Origin: Hyphomicrobiales bacterium
GTDB taxonomy: Bacteria > Pseudomonadota > Alphaproteobacteria > Rhizobiales > Rhizobiaceae
Assembly: GCA_900472675.1 (NCBI GenBank)
Contig: UCJA01000009.1
Location: forward strand, 124,001-188,000
Reading direction: 5' to 3'
Length of the DNA: 64,000 nucleotides
The notes under the pieces were generated by a model that searched no databases, was not told where the DNA came from, and was given only the letters and a program-made list of their open reading frames with translations. This document shows, in pieces, positions 36,192 through 45,685 of this stretch; the first letter of the stretch is position 1; every line of letters begins with the position of its first letter. The translations under genes were made by a program, and so were the position numbers.

Positions 36192-37108
36192 CCATCTTCG
36201 AAGCCATCCTGCTGACCGTGATCACAGCCTCTACGCCGCTGGTCATCGCCGCGCTTGGCGAGCTGGTGACGGAGCGTTCCGGCGTCCTCAACCTCGGGGT
36301 CGAGGGCATGATGATCATGGGCGCGGTGGCAGCCTTTGCTGGCGCCCAGATCTTCGGCTCTGCCTATGTCGGCATCCTTTGCGGCATCCTCGGCGGTGCC
36401 ATCTTCTCACTGCTGTTTGCCTTCCTGACCCTGACGCTTGTGGCAAACCAGGTTGCGACGGGTCTGGCGCTCACCCTGCTCGGGCTGGGGGCCTCCGGCA
36501 TGATCGGGGAAAGCTATGTCAGCATCCCGGGCATCCGGCTGGGCGCGATCGCTATCCCGCTTCTGTCCGACATCCCGGTGCTGGGGCCTGTCCTCTTCCG
36601 CCAGGACCTCATCTTCTACCTGTCGATCGCGCTGGTGCTAGGCGTCAACTGGTTCCTCTTCCGCAGCCGCGCCGGTCTCAAGCTGCGTGCGATCGGCGAT
36701 AGCCATAGCTCCGCCCATGCGCTCGGCATCAAGGTCATCCGCACTCGCTACCTCGCGGTCATGTTCGGCGGTGCCTGTTCGGGCCTCGCAGGTGCCCAGC
36801 TGTCGCTCGTCTACACGCCGCAATGGGTGGAAAACATGTCGGCCGGCCGCGGCTGGATCACGCTTGCCCTGGTCGTTTTCGCGTCATGGCGCCCCTGGCG
36901 GGTGTTTGCCGGCGGCTACCTGTTTGGGGCCGTGACCATTCTGCAACTGCATGCCCAGGCGTTCGGGCTCGGCATCCCGTCCCAGTTCCTGTCAATGCTG
37001 CCCTATGCCGCCACTATTGTCGTTCTGGTGATCATTTCCCATAATCGCCGCACGACGCTGATCAACACGCCTGCATCTCTCGGAAAGGCCTTCGTTCCGG
37101 AAAGATGA
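36188..37108 (+). CDS. ABC importer permease 2 (BMP/nucleoside type)
   Basis: The 306-residue protein has about eight membrane helices and the BPD_transp_2 pattern ALGELVTERSGVLNLGVEGMM near residue 20. It pairs with permease 1. ATG 36188 overlaps the previous stop by four bases. The same frame is open upstream to 35741 inside permease 1, but that part is arginine/histidine-rich shadow. The BMP gene begins 44 bases after its stop. Confidence 0.94.
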   Translation: MTIFEAILLTVITASTPLVIAALGELVTERSGVLNLGVEGMMIMGAVAAFAGAQIFGSAYVGILCGILGGAIFSLLFAFLTLTLVANQVATGLALTLLGLGASGMIGESYVSIPGIRLGAIAIPLLSDIPVLGPVLFRQDLIFYLSIALVLGVNWFLFRSRAGLKLRAIGDSHSSAHALGIKVIRTRYLAVMFGGACSGLAGAQLSLVYTPQWVENMSAGRGWITLALVVFASWRPWRVFAGGYLFGAVTILQLHAQAFGLGIPSQFLSMLPYAATIVVLVIISHNRRTTLINTPASLGKAFVPER

Positions 37109-37152
37109 AAGCAGTGCCAACCAATAACAACTTCAAACCAACAGGGGTCCCT

Positions 37153-38226
37153 ATGAAGAACTTCGCTCTCGCCCTAGCCGCCTCGGCCGCCGCCGTGATC
37201 GGCTTCTCCTCCGCAGCGCAGGCAGCCGACAAGACCAAGGTCTGCTACGTCTACGTGGGTTCGCACACCGATGGTGGCTATTCGCAGGCGCATGATCTCG
37301 GCCGCCAGCAGGTTCAGAAGGAATTTGCCGACAAGGTCGAGACCTCCTACCTCGAGAACGTGCCGGAAGGCCCGGATGCCGAGCGCGCCATCGAGCGTCT
37401 TGCCCGTTCCGGCTGCTCGCTGATCTTCTCCACCTCGTTCGGCTTCATGGATGCCACGGTCAAGGTTGCGGCGAAGTTCCCCAAGGTCCACTTCGAGCAC
37501 GCCACCGGCTACAAGACCGGCCCGAACCTCGGGACCTATAACTCCCGCTTCTATGAAGGCCGCTACATCCTCGGCCAGATCGCTGCCAAGACCTCCAAGA
37601 ACCATGGCGCGGCCTACATCGCCTCCTTCCCGATTCCGGAAGTGGTGATGGGGATCAACTCCTTCACGCAGGGCGCCCGCTCGATCGACCCGAGCTTCAA
37701 GCTCAAGGTCATCTGGGTCAACACCTGGTTCGACCCCGGCAAGGAAGCTGATGCCGCCAAGGCCATGCTCGACCAGGGCGTCGATGTCCTCACCCAGCAC
37801 ACCGACACCACGGCGCCGATGCAGGTTGCCGAAGAGCGCGGCGTGCATGCCTTTGGTCAGGCATCCGACATGATCGCGGCCGGCCCCAAGGCACAGCTGA
37901 CCGCCATCGTCGACACCTGGGGCAACTACTACGTCAAGCGCGTCAAGGCCCAGCTGGACGGCACCTGGAAGGCGGAACAGACCTGGGACGGCCTGAAGGA
38001 AGGCGTACTTGCCATGGCGCCTTATACCAACATGCCCGACGACGTGAAGAAGATGGCCGAAGAGACCGAAGCCAAGATCAAGTCCGGCGAACTGCATCCC
38101 TTCACCGGCCCGATCAACAAGCAGGACGGTACGCCCTGGCTGAAGGCTGGCGAAAAGGCTGACGACGGGACGCTTCTCGGCATGAACTTCTACATCGAAG
38201 GTGTGGACGACAAGCTGCCGAAGTAA
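37153..38226 (+). CDS. BMP-family substrate-binding protein of the ABC importer
   Basis: The 357-residue periplasmic protein has a signal peptide (cleavage expected after AAQA, about residue 24) and the BMP/PnrA domain: VCYVYVGSHTDGGYSQAHDLGR near 30, ATGYKTGPNLGTYNSRFYEGRY near 120, and QHTDTTAPMQVAEERGVHAFG near 215. PnrA-like proteins bind nucleosides; related ones in alphaproteobacteria are linked to purine or deoxynucleoside uptake, so the ligand is inferred. There is no lipobox, unlike PnrA itself. ATG 37153 is chosen as it starts the signal peptide. A terminator follows. Confidence 0.94.
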   Translation: MKNFALALAASAAAVIGFSSAAQAADKTKVCYVYVGSHTDGGYSQAHDLGRQQVQKEFADKVETSYLENVPEGPDAERAIERLARSGCSLIFSTSFGFMDATVKVAAKFPKVHFEHATGYKTGPNLGTYNSRFYEGRYILGQIAAKTSKNHGAAYIASFPIPEVVMGINSFTQGARSIDPSFKLKVIWVNTWFDPGKEADAAKAMLDQGVDVLTQHTDTTAPMQVAEERGVHAFGQASDMIAAGPKAQLTAIVDTWGNYYVKRVKAQLDGTWKAEQTWDGLKEGVLAMAPYTNMPDDVKKMAEETEAKIKSGELHPFTGPINKQDGTPWLKAGEKADDGTLLGMNFYIEGVDDKLPK

Positions 38227-38275
38227 GGCAGGCCCGCAGCGCCTTAAAGCGCGCTGCCCGTTGCAGATCGAGTTC

Positions 38276-38301
38276 AAAGGGCGTCTTCGGGCGCCCTTTT
38301 T
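38276..38301 (+). terminator. Terminator of the BMP transporter operon
   Basis: An 8-base stem (AAAGGGCG with CGCCCTTT) around an eight-base loop, followed by TT. A second hairpin (GCAGCGC ... GCGCTGC, about 38236-38257) precedes it. Confidence 0.85.
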
Positions 38302-38382
38302 GTGTCGGCTGCACACAAGGCGTTTGTCGCGCAGGGGCGCAGTTGCTGCTATGTAGCCGCCACGTTCCCAAGGAGATTCTGC

Positions 38383-39744
38383 ATGAGCCGTTCCTGCCTC
38401 GCCGTCATTCTCGCCGCCGGCGACAGCACCCGGATGAAGTCGTCCATGTCGAAGGTGCTGCACCCGATCGCGAGCCGGCCGTTGATCGCGCATGTGATGG
38501 ATGCGGTTGCGCGGGCGGGCGTCGGATCCGCCGCCCTGGTGGTCGGACGCGATGCGGAACAGGTCGCTAAGGCCGCGGCGGTCGGAGGTGTGGCGGTCGA
38601 AACCTTCCTGCAGACGCAAAGGCTCGGTACCGGCCATGCGGTGCTGGCTGCCCGCGAGGCGATCGCCCGTGGCTACGACGATGTGCTGGTGGCCTATGGC
38701 GACGTGCCCCTGATCGCGCCCGAGACACTGACGGCAGCGCGCGAGCGGCTCGCCGAAGGCGCCGACGTCGTGGTGATCGGCTTCCGGACGCAGACCCCGA
38801 CGGGCTATGGCCGGCTGCTCATGCAGGGTCGTGAACTGATCGCGATCCGCGAGGAAAAGGATGCGACGGACGAGGAGCGCAAGGTCGAGTGGTGCAACAG
38901 CGGCCTGATGGCGATCCATGGCGGCAAGGCGCTGGCGCTCCTGGAAAAGATCGGCAACCAGAATCTCAAGGGCGAATACTATCTGACCGACATCGTCGAG
39001 ATCGCCCGCGCCGAGGGAGGCAAGGTCGTCGTCGTCGAAGCGCCTGAGCGCGAGGTCGCTGGCTGCAACAACCGCGCCGAACTGGCAGCGCTCGAAATGT
39101 CCTGGCAGCAGCGCCGGCGCCATGACCTCATGGTCTCCGGCGTCAGCATGATTGCGCCGGACACCGTCTTCCTGGCGCACGACACGCAGATCGCCCCCGA
39201 CGTGCTGATCGAGCCGAACGTGGTCTTCGGCCCCGGCGTCAGCATCGAGAGCGGCGCCGTCGTCCACGCATTTTCCCACATCGAGGGGGCCCGCATTAGT
39301 GCAGGCGCGACCGTCGGTCCCTTTGCCCGTCTGCGTCCGGGTGCCGATCTCGGCGCCGGATCGAAGGTCGGCAATTTTTGCGAGATCAAGAACGGTAAGA
39401 TAGGCGAGGGCGCCAAGGTCAACCACCTCACCTATATCGGTGACGCCACGATCGGCGCCCGCACCAACATCGGCGCCGGCACGATTACCTGCAACTACGA
39501 CGGCGTGAACAAGCATGAGACGCGGATCGGCGAGGATGCCTTCATCGGCTCCAATTCCTCGCTCGTGGCGCCCGTGTCGATCGGCGACAGCGCCTATATC
39601 GCGTCCGGCAGCGTGATCACCGACGATGTGCCGGCAGAGGCTTTGGCCTTCGGCCGGGCACGGCAGGAGATCAAGCCGGAACGGGCAAAGCTGATCCGCG
39701 AACGGGCTCTGGCGTTGAAGGCTGCGAGAAAAGCACAGAGGTGA
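38383..39744 (+). CDS. glmU: Bifunctional GlmU: glucosamine-1-phosphate acetyltransferase / UDP-GlcNAc pyrophosphorylase
   Basis: The 453-residue cytoplasmic enzyme makes UDP-N-acetylglucosamine, the precursor of peptidoglycan and lipid A. The N-terminal uridyltransferase has the nucleotide motif [11 protein letters not shown] at about 9-19, and the C-terminal left-handed beta-helix has hexapeptide repeats ([19 protein letters not shown] onward) with the acetyltransferase region [14 protein letters not shown] and [20 protein letters not shown] lies before ATG 38383. It is followed by glmS after 117 bases, so the first and last steps of the pathway adjoin; glmM is not in this window. Confidence 0.97.
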   Translation: MSRSCLAVILAAGDSTRMKSSMSKVLHPIASRPLIAHVMDAVARAGVGSAALVVGRDAEQVAKAAAVGGVAVETFLQTQRLGTGHAVLAAREAIARGYDDVLVAYGDVPLIAPETLTAARERLAEGADVVVIGFRTQTPTGYGRLLMQGRELIAIREEKDATDEERKVEWCNSGLMAIHGGKALALLEKIGNQNLKGEYYLTDIVEIARAEGGKVVVVEAPEREVAGCNNRAELAALEMSWQQRRRHDLMVSGVSMIAPDTVFLAHDTQIAPDVLIEPNVVFGPGVSIESGAVVHAFSHIEGARISAGATVGPFARLRPGADLGAGSKVGNFCEIKNGKIGEGAKVNHLTYIGDATIGARTNIGAGTITCNYDGVNKHETRIGEDAFIGSNSSLVAPVSIGDSAYIASGSVITDDVPAEALAFGRARQEIKPERAKLIRERALALKAARKAQR

Positions 39745-39797
39745 GGCGCCGGTTTACCGTTTGCGCGTAACGTTCAGATATTCAATGTGAACGGCCG

Positions 39798-39824
39798 GCC
39801 GATTGCGCATTGAACGCGATCGGC
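39798..39824 (+). promoter_or_regulatory. Hairpin in the glmU-glmS intergenic region
   Basis: A 10-pair stem with one G-U pair (39798-39807 with 39815-39824) and a 7-base loop lies 37 bases before the glmS start. There is no T-run. It may act as an mRNA structure, but it does not resemble the glmS ribozyme. Confidence 0.4.
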
Positions 39825-39861
39825 TAGGAATGCGTCCGGTCAGAGCAACAGAGGGTTTTTC

Positions 39862-41688
39862 ATGTGCGGCATTGTCGGGATCGTCGGTAATCAACCGGTG
39901 GCGGCGCGGCTGGTGGATGCCCTGCGTCGGCTTGAGTATCGCGGCTATGATTCGGCGGGCGTCGCAACCCTTCATGAGGGGGTGATGGAGCGCCGTCGCG
40001 CCGAGGGTAAGCTGTTCAACCTGGAAAAGAAGCTGGATGCCGAGCCGTTGGCCGGCACGATCGGCATCGCCCATACCCGCTGGGCGACCCATGGCGTGCC
40101 CAACGAAACCAATGCCCATCCCCATTTCGTCGATGGGGTGGCGGTTGTCCACAACGGCATCATCGAGAATTTCTCCGAGCTGAAAGACGAACTTCTGGCG
40201 GAAGGTGCCGTCTTTGAAAGCCAGACGGACACGGAAGTCGTGGCGCATCTGCTGGCGAAGTATCGCCGCCAGGGGTTCGATCAGCGGGCTGCCATGCTGG
40301 CCATGCTCAACCGCGTCTCGGGCGCCTTCGCGCTTGTGGTCCTGTTCAAGGATGCGCCGGACACCATTCTGGCCGCACGTTCGGGACCGCCGCTGGCTGT
40401 CGGTCATGGGCGGGGCGAGATGTTCCTCGGCTCGGATGCCATCGCTCTCTCGCCCTTCACCAACGAGATCACCTACCTGGTCGATGGCGACTGCGCGATC
40501 CTGACCCGCCAGAGCCTTGAGATCATCGATCACGATGGTCGTCCGGTGACGCGCCGCAGCCAGATTTCGCAAGCTTCCGCCTTCATGGTCGACAAGGGCA
40601 ACCATCGGCACTTCATGGAAAAGGAGATCTACGAGCAGCCGGAGATCATTTCCCACGCGCTCAGCCATTACATCGATTTTGCGGATCACACGATCAAGGC
40701 AAACCATACGGCGATCGATTTCGGCGCTGTGTCAGGCCTTGCCATCTCCGCCTGCGGCACTGCCTATCTGTCCGGCCTGATCGGCAAATACTGGTTCGAA
40801 CGCTACGCCCGCCTGCCGGTGGAAATCGATGTCGCGTCCGAGTTCCGCTACCGGGAACTGCCGCTGTCGCCGAGCCAGGCAGCACTGTTCATCTCCCAGT
40901 CGGGGGAAACCGCAGATACGCTCGCCTCGCTGCGATACTGCAAGGACAACGGCCTTAAGATCGGCGCCGTGGTGAATGTGCAGGAATCGACCATCGCCCG
41001 CGAAGCGGACGCTGTTTTCCCGATTCTCGCCGGGCCTGAAATCGGGGTTGCCTCCACCAAGGCCTTCACCTGCCAGCTCGCCGTGCTGGCGGCTCTATCG
41101 ATCGGCGCTGGCCGGGCGAGGGGCACGCTGACGGCCGGCGACGAACGGGCGATGGTCAAGCACCTGATCGAGATGCCCCGCATCATGAGCCAGGTCCTGA
41201 ACGAGGTTCAGCCGCAGATCGAGGCGCTCTCAAGGGAGCTGTCGCGCTTCAAGGATGTGCTCTACCTGGGACGCGGGACCAGCTATCCGCTGGCGCTTGA
41301 GGGCGCGTTGAAGCTCAAGGAAATTTCCTACATCCACGCCGAAGGCTATGCGGCCGGAGAGCTGAAGCACGGCCCGATCGCCCTCATCGACGAGCACATG
41401 CCCGTCATCGTGATCGCCCCCTACGACCGCTTCTTCGACAAGACGGTGTCGAACATGCAGGAAGTGGCGGCGCGCGGCGGCAAGATCATCTTCATCACCG
41501 ACGAGAAGGGCGCGGCGGCCTCGAAACTCCCCACCATGGCCACTATCGCGCTGCCCAATGTGGACGAGATCATTGCACCGATGATCTTCTCGCTGCCGAT
41601 CCAGCTTCTGGCCTATCATGTCGCGGTCTTCATGGGCACGGATGTCGACCAGCCGCGCAATCTGGCCAAGTCCGTCACGGTGGAGTAA
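39862..41688 (+). CDS. glmS: Glutamine-fructose-6-phosphate aminotransferase (isomerizing)
   Basis: The 608-residue enzyme makes glucosamine-6-phosphate from fructose-6-phosphate and glutamine. The N-terminal nucleophile glutaminase begins MCGIVGIVG, with Cys2 exposed after Met removal, and has RRLEYRGYDSAG and HTRWATHG. Two SIS sugar-isomerase domains follow (SQSGETADTL near 350 and GRGTSYPLALEGALKLKEISY near 475), and the end AKSVTVE is the canonical C-terminus. It is downstream of glmU on the same strand. Confidence 0.97.
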   Translation: MCGIVGIVGNQPVAARLVDALRRLEYRGYDSAGVATLHEGVMERRRAEGKLFNLEKKLDAEPLAGTIGIAHTRWATHGVPNETNAHPHFVDGVAVVHNGIIENFSELKDELLAEGAVFESQTDTEVVAHLLAKYRRQGFDQRAAMLAMLNRVSGAFALVVLFKDAPDTILAARSGPPLAVGHGRGEMFLGSDAIALSPFTNEITYLVDGDCAILTRQSLEIIDHDGRPVTRRSQISQASAFMVDKGNHRHFMEKEIYEQPEIISHALSHYIDFADHTIKANHTAIDFGAVSGLAISACGTAYLSGLIGKYWFERYARLPVEIDVASEFRYRELPLSPSQAALFISQSGETADTLASLRYCKDNGLKIGAVVNVQESTIAREADAVFPILAGPEIGVASTKAFTCQLAVLAALSIGAGRARGTLTAGDERAMVKHLIEMPRIMSQVLNEVQPQIEALSRELSRFKDVLYLGRGTSYPLALEGALKLKEISYIHAEGYAAGELKHGPIALIDEHMPVIVIAPYDRFFDKTVSNMQEVAARGGKIIFITDEKGAAASKLPTMATIALPNVDEIIAPMIFSLPIQLLAYHVAVFMGTDVDQPRNLAKSVTVE

Positions 41689-41692
41689 CCGG

Positions 41693-41709
41693 CAGGGCAG
41701 AGCGCCCTG
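41693..41709. terminator. Short inverted repeat between convergent glmS and the GlxA-type gene
   Basis: CAGGGC at 41693-41698 pairs with GCCCTG at 41704-41709 around a five-base loop, between two convergent stops. It lacks a strong T-run and is only a weak terminator candidate. Confidence 0.35.
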
Positions 41710-41729
41710 TCTCCGCCAACGATGTGTGA

Positions 41730-42719
41730 CTAGGCGGATGTCGCTCGCGTCTCTGGCGTCTCGATCATGAAACGTGCTCGAAATACACTGGGGCTCACAC
41801 CGATTTTCTGCCGGAAATGATGCCGAAGCGTATGGGAGCCTCCAAAGCCGACCGCTGACGCCACGGCTTCCATGCTCGCGTTTCCCTGACACAGCAAATG
41901 CTTCGCCTCGTCGACCCGTTCGGTGACAAGCCAGTCACCGGGTGTCTGCCCTGTGGCTTCAGAAAATCGCCGCATGAACGTTCGCGCGCTCATCCGGGTT
42001 TCCCGTGCCATCCGATCCACGCTCCAGTTGCTGGCGAGATCGGCACGAACCCTTTCCAGAAGCGGAGCGATTTCCATACCCTCCCGCAGAGGAACGGGGC
42101 GCTCCAGAAACTGCGCCTGACCTCCCGTCCGATGGGCGGGCATCACCAGCCGGCGCGCGACCGAGTTCGCGACCGCCGCCCCGAAATCCTGTCTGACGAT
42201 CTCGATCAGAAGATCGATTCCGGCCGCGCTGCCTGCTGACGTGTAGATGCGATCATGCACACGATAGAGCGAGGCATCATCAACCTCGATGTCGGGATAA
42301 TACTGGCGGAGCTTGTCAGCATACCGCCAGTGCGTTGTTGCGGTCCCACCTGAAAGCAGCCCCGTCGCAGCGAGAACGAATGCTCCGGAGCAGATTGAAA
42401 CGAGTCGTGCTCCGCGCGTGTGGGCGTCACGGAGCCGCTGGCACAGTGCTTCAGGAACAGGCACGTCAGCGCCTTTCCAGCCCGGAACGACGACAATGTC
42501 GGCGTGTTCGATCATGTCCGGGCCATGGTCTGCCACAATCATGAGGCCGCCATGGGCGCGCATCGGACCGTCATCGACCGCGCAGCTGGCAAAGCGATAC
42601 CATCCTGACCCCATTTCCGGCCGGGCCAGTCCAAAGATTTCCGCGACGATGCCGAATTCGAAAGTGCAAAGCCCATCGTACAGAAGGGCTGCAATCCGTG
42701 GTCCTGTGAGGTTTGGCAT
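41730..42719 (-). CDS. GlxA-family transcriptional regulator (DJ-1/PfpI plus AraC domain)
   Basis: The 329-residue protein has an N-terminal class I glutamine amidotransferase-like domain (IAALLYDGLCTFEFGIVAEIFG; ARLVSICSGAFVLAATGLLSGG with the elbow cysteine in SICSGAF) and a C-terminal AraC helix-turn-helix pair (RMARETRMSARTFMRRFSEATGQTPGDWL, then the second helix with VGFGGSHTLRHHFRQKIGVSP). The first domain probably binds a small molecule. The gene is divergent from the rhodanese gene with 78 bases between, so it likely controls it. ATG 42719 is used; the frame is open further upstream into the rhodanese gene but is not coding there. Confidence 0.93.
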   Translation of the reverse strand: MPNLTGPRIAALLYDGLCTFEFGIVAEIFGLARPEMGSGWYRFASCAVDDGPMRAHGGLMIVADHGPDMIEHADIVVVPGWKGADVPVPEALCQRLRDAHTRGARLVSICSGAFVLAATGLLSGGTATTHWRYADKLRQYYPDIEVDDASLYRVHDRIYTSAGSAAGIDLLIEIVRQDFGAAVANSVARRLVMPAHRTGGQAQFLERPVPLREGMEIAPLLERVRADLASNWSVDRMARETRMSARTFMRRFSEATGQTPGDWLVTERVDEAKHLLCQGNASMEAVASAVGFGGSHTLRHHFRQKIGVSPSVFRARFMIETPETRATSA

Positions 42720-42797
42720 GATGTTTACGTATATTGTCGTTTGCGCCAATTGCAAGGCTGGTGGCGAATTGTAGACAGGACTGGAAAGGAGACCCCC

Positions 42798-43205
42798 ATG
42801 ACCACATCCGTGACCGCTATCCCGCCTGCACCCAGCGAACTCGCCTGCACACACTTTGCTGCTGGATTTTCCTTCGAAACCGACTGCTGGGACGTTCATG
42901 AGGCGCTCGGCAAGGGCGCCGATTTCGTTCTTCTCGACGTGCGCAGTCCCGCCATGTTTGCCAAGAGCCATGTTCCGGGAGCCATCAACCTTCCCCATGG
43001 CAAAATCATCCGGTCGAAGATGAGCGAATGGCCCGAAGATACGGTGTTCGTGACCTACTGCGCCGGTCCACACTGCAACGGTGCGGCCCGTGGTGCCTTG
43101 CGGCTCGCCGAGCTGGGACGCCCTGTCAAGATCATGGCGGGTGGCATCACCGGATGGATTGACGAGGGCTTTGTGCTTGCAGCGTCTGAGCAGAATTCGG
43201 CCTGA
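42798..43205 (+). CDS. Rhodanese-like sulfurtransferase
   Basis: The 135-residue protein is a single rhodanese domain, with DVRSPAMFAKSHVPGAINLPHGKI at 47-70 and the active-site loop CAGPHCN, where Cys88 is the expected persulfide carrier. There is no signal peptide, so it acts in the cytoplasm. AAGGAGA lies before ATG 42798. It is divergent from a GlxA-type regulator, a pair found in several proteobacteria; its sulfur donor and acceptor are unknown. Confidence 0.9.
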   Translation: MTTSVTAIPPAPSELACTHFAAGFSFETDCWDVHEALGKGADFVLLDVRSPAMFAKSHVPGAINLPHGKIIRSKMSEWPEDTVFVTYCAGPHCNGAARGALRLAELGRPVKIMAGGITGWIDEGFVLAASEQNSA

Positions 43206-43367
43206 GCTCGTTACGACGCTTCTGCGGGAGGAGGTCTCTCCCGCAGTTCGCTTCCCTGAACTGTGATGTCGCCATTCCCCTCTTGCCGCTTGCGTATAAG
43301 CGGTAGCTCCGGCATTGTCCGGTCTCACCCGGCCGTTTACGGCAGTGCAGCATGATGACAGACAGGC

Positions 43368-44045
43368 ATGATGGATAAACCGGAACGAGTAACGGTCGTC
43401 GGGCGTCTGCGGAACAACTTCCTCACGGGGCTGATCATCTGCGCCCCGCTTGCCATCACCATCTGGCTGACCTTCACCTTCATCGACTGGGCAGACAGCT
43501 GGGTCACGCCCTACATCCCTCAGCGCTACGACCCGCAGTACTATTTTAATATCACCATCCCGGGCACCGGCCTGCTCGTTGCTCTGATCTGCATCACGAT
43601 CATCGGCTTTCTCGGCAAGAACCTGATTGGCCGCTCCATCGTCTCCTTCGGCGAGTCGATCCTGCATCGCATGCCGCTCATCCGTACCATCTACCGGAGC
43701 GTCAAGCAGATCCTGGAGACGGTGCTCAAGGAGCAGTCGACGTCCTTCAAGAAGTGCGGGCTGATCGAATTCCCAAGCCCCGGAATGTGGGCGCTCGTCT
43801 TCATCTCCGGTGACGCCCAGGGCGAGGTAGCCGCCAAGCTGAACAGCGACGGCGAGGAGATGGTGAGCGTCTTCATGCCGCCGACACCCGTGCCGACCGC
43901 CGGCTTCTTGATGTTCGTGCCGAAAAGCAAGATCATCATGCTGGAGATGACACCGGAAGAGGGCGCCAAGCTCCTGATTTCCGGCGGCCTCATCGCGCCG
44001 GAATACAATCCGGTTGTGCCGGTTGCGGCTCTTCCGCCGGCCTGA
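43368..44045 (+). CDS. DUF502 membrane protein
   Basis: The 225-residue protein has two membrane helices (about 17-37, GLIICAPLAITIWLTFTFID, and about 65-85) and the DUF502 motif MPLIRTIYRSVKQILETV near 103, then a soluble domain with PTPVPTAGFLMFVPK. The family resembles plant COV proteins; its function in bacteria is unknown. The start has no clear ribosome site, and a second ATG follows directly. Confidence 0.88.
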   Translation: MMDKPERVTVVGRLRNNFLTGLIICAPLAITIWLTFTFIDWADSWVTPYIPQRYDPQYYFNITIPGTGLLVALICITIIGFLGKNLIGRSIVSFGESILHRMPLIRTIYRSVKQILETVLKEQSTSFKKCGLIEFPSPGMWALVFISGDAQGEVAAKLNSDGEEMVSVFMPPTPVPTAGFLMFVPKSKIIMLEMTPEEGAKLLISGGLIAPEYNPVVPVAALPPA

Positions 44046-44167
44046 CGGTCGCCGCCTACGGCTGTCACTGCAATGTCATCTCGGCTGCGTATGGAAGCCG
44101 AGGGAAAGGCCGCGCAGGGGTTGCATTGCGACCGCGCGGACCCTCGGGATCAACAAGGGCTCACATC

Positions 44168-45640
44168 ATGAACAACGCTCTACGGGCTGCACTGCTGGCC
44201 GCGACTGTCTTTGGCGTCTCCTTCGTGTCGGCATCGGCCGCAGACACAAGCGCGACTGCCGCCGGCGTCACCGTCGTCAACAAGGGTCTCGTCGCCGTCG
44301 GCCGCATTCCGGCCAGCCAGCGCGACAAATTCGGCGAAACCTTCGGCTCCGGTTCCGGCATGGCCTTCGACACCACCAGCTGGAAAAAGGACGGCGACGC
44401 CTATTCGGGCTCTCTCTGGCTGCTTCCCGACCGGGGCTACAATGTCGAAGGAACGACCGACTATAACGCCCGCATCAACCGCATCGACGTAACGCTGATG
44501 CCAGCCGCAGCCGGCGCCACCCTATCCGCCGACAAACAGCAGACTGGTCTTGCTGCAAAGCTCGCCGATACCATTCAGCTGACCGACGATGCCGGCAAGA
44601 ACCTGACCGGACTTGATCCGGAAGCCGTCCGTCCTGCCGCTGGCAAGCTGCCGGTGCTGCCGTTGTCTGCCACTGGCAAGGTGTCGCTCGATCCTGAAGC
44701 CGTGGTTCGCCTTGCCGACGGTTCGATGCTGATCAGCGACGAATATGGCCCCTACATCTACCACTTCGACAAAGTCGGAAAGCTCGTGTCCGCTACCCAG
44801 CCGCCGAAAGCGCTGCTGCCCATGCGCAAGGGCGAGATCAACTTCTCGTCCAACAACCCCGGCGCAGGTGGCAAGACGCCCGATCCGAAGGACCCGGAAA
44901 CCGGTCGCCAGAACAACCAGGGCCTCGAAGGCATGTCGATGACGCCGGACGGCAAGTTCCTCGTGGCGCTGCTGCAGTCGGCGCCGCGCCAGGACGGCGG
45001 CGATTCGGGCTCGACCCGCATGAACACCCGCGCTCTGGTCTATGACGCGGCCGACATCGACAACCTGAAGCTTGTGCACGAATATGTCGTGCCTCTGCCG
45101 ACCTTCGACAACAAGGGCAAGACGGCGGTTGCCGCACAGAGCGAAATCCTTGCTATGTCGGACAAGGTCGTCCTCGTTCTCGCCCGTGACAGCAACAACG
45201 GCCAAGGACTGAAGGGTGACACCTCCGTCTACCGCAAGATCAGCCTCGTCGATTTCTCGGGCGCGACCGACATCGCTGGCTCCGCCTTCGATGCGGACAA
45301 GTCTGTTGCGCCGAAGGGCAAGCTGGACGAGACGGTCAAGGCCGCAACCCTGACGCCCGTTATCGACCTCAACGACAGTGCGGAACTCGGCCGCTTTGGG
45401 CTGCACAACGGAGCTCCGAACGACAAGAACAACCTCTCGGAAAAGTGGGAAGCCATGTCGATTGCTCCGGCACTCGATCCGGCAGCACCGGACGACGTCT
45501 TCCTGTTCGTCGCCAATGACAACGACTTCCTGACCCAGGACGGCTTCCAGGTCGGAGCCGCCTACAAGGCTGCCGACGGCGCGGACGTGGATACGATGTT
45601 CCAGGTCTTCCGCGTCACCCTGACCGGCCTGTCCAAGTAA
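44168..45640 (+). CDS. Secreted phytase-like esterase family protein
   Basis: The 490-residue protein has a signal peptide (cleavage after SASA, about residue 24) and the phytase-like esterase domain: YSGSLWLLPDRGYNVEGTTDYNAR near 80, VRLADGSMLISDEYGPYIYHFD near 185, and NNQGLEGMSMTPDGKFLVALLQS near 255. The domain is a beta-propeller with acidic residues that could bind calcium. The enzyme may release phosphate from organic phosphate in the periplasm, but activity is not proven for the family. ATG 44168 fits the signal peptide. A palindrome at its end closes the unit. Confidence 0.9.
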   Translation: MNNALRAALLAATVFGVSFVSASAADTSATAAGVTVVNKGLVAVGRIPASQRDKFGETFGSGSGMAFDTTSWKKDGDAYSGSLWLLPDRGYNVEGTTDYNARINRIDVTLMPAAAGATLSADKQQTGLAAKLADTIQLTDDAGKNLTGLDPEAVRPAAGKLPVLPLSATGKVSLDPEAVVRLADGSMLISDEYGPYIYHFDKVGKLVSATQPPKALLPMRKGEINFSSNNPGAGGKTPDPKDPETGRQNNQGLEGMSMTPDGKFLVALLQSAPRQDGGDSGSTRMNTRALVYDAADIDNLKLVHEYVVPLPTFDNKGKTAVAAQSEILAMSDKVVLVLARDSNNGQGLKGDTSVYRKISLVDFSGATDIAGSAFDADKSVAPKGKLDETVKAATLTPVIDLNDSAELGRFGLHNGAPNDKNNLSEKWEAMSIAPALDPAAPDDVFLFVANDNDFLTQDGFQVGAAYKAADGADVDTMFQVFRVTLTGLSK

Positions 45641-45651
45641 GACATAGATAG

Positions 45652-45674
45652 CCGGCGGGCCCCGTGCCCGCCGG
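45652..45674. terminator. Inverted repeat between convergent phytase-like gene and recG
   Basis: A 9-base GC stem (CCGGCGGGC with GCCCGCCGG) around a five-base loop lies between two convergent stops. The T-run after it is short, so it is a likely but weaker bidirectional terminator. Confidence 0.6.
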
Positions 45675-45685
45675 TTGCTCCCCGG

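Noticed and set aside
37174..39516. Minus-strand open frame of 780 codons across the BMP gene and glmU
   Set aside because: It runs antisense to two well-supported genes and has no recognisable domain.
39745..39861. glmS ribozyme or other known riboswitch in the glmS leader
   Set aside because: The gap is too short and shows only one simple hairpin without the pseudoknot elements of the ribozyme.
42720..43667. Upstream extension of the GlxA-type regulator
   Set aside because: It would cross the divergent rhodanese gene and part of the DUF502 gene, and the family start is at 42719.
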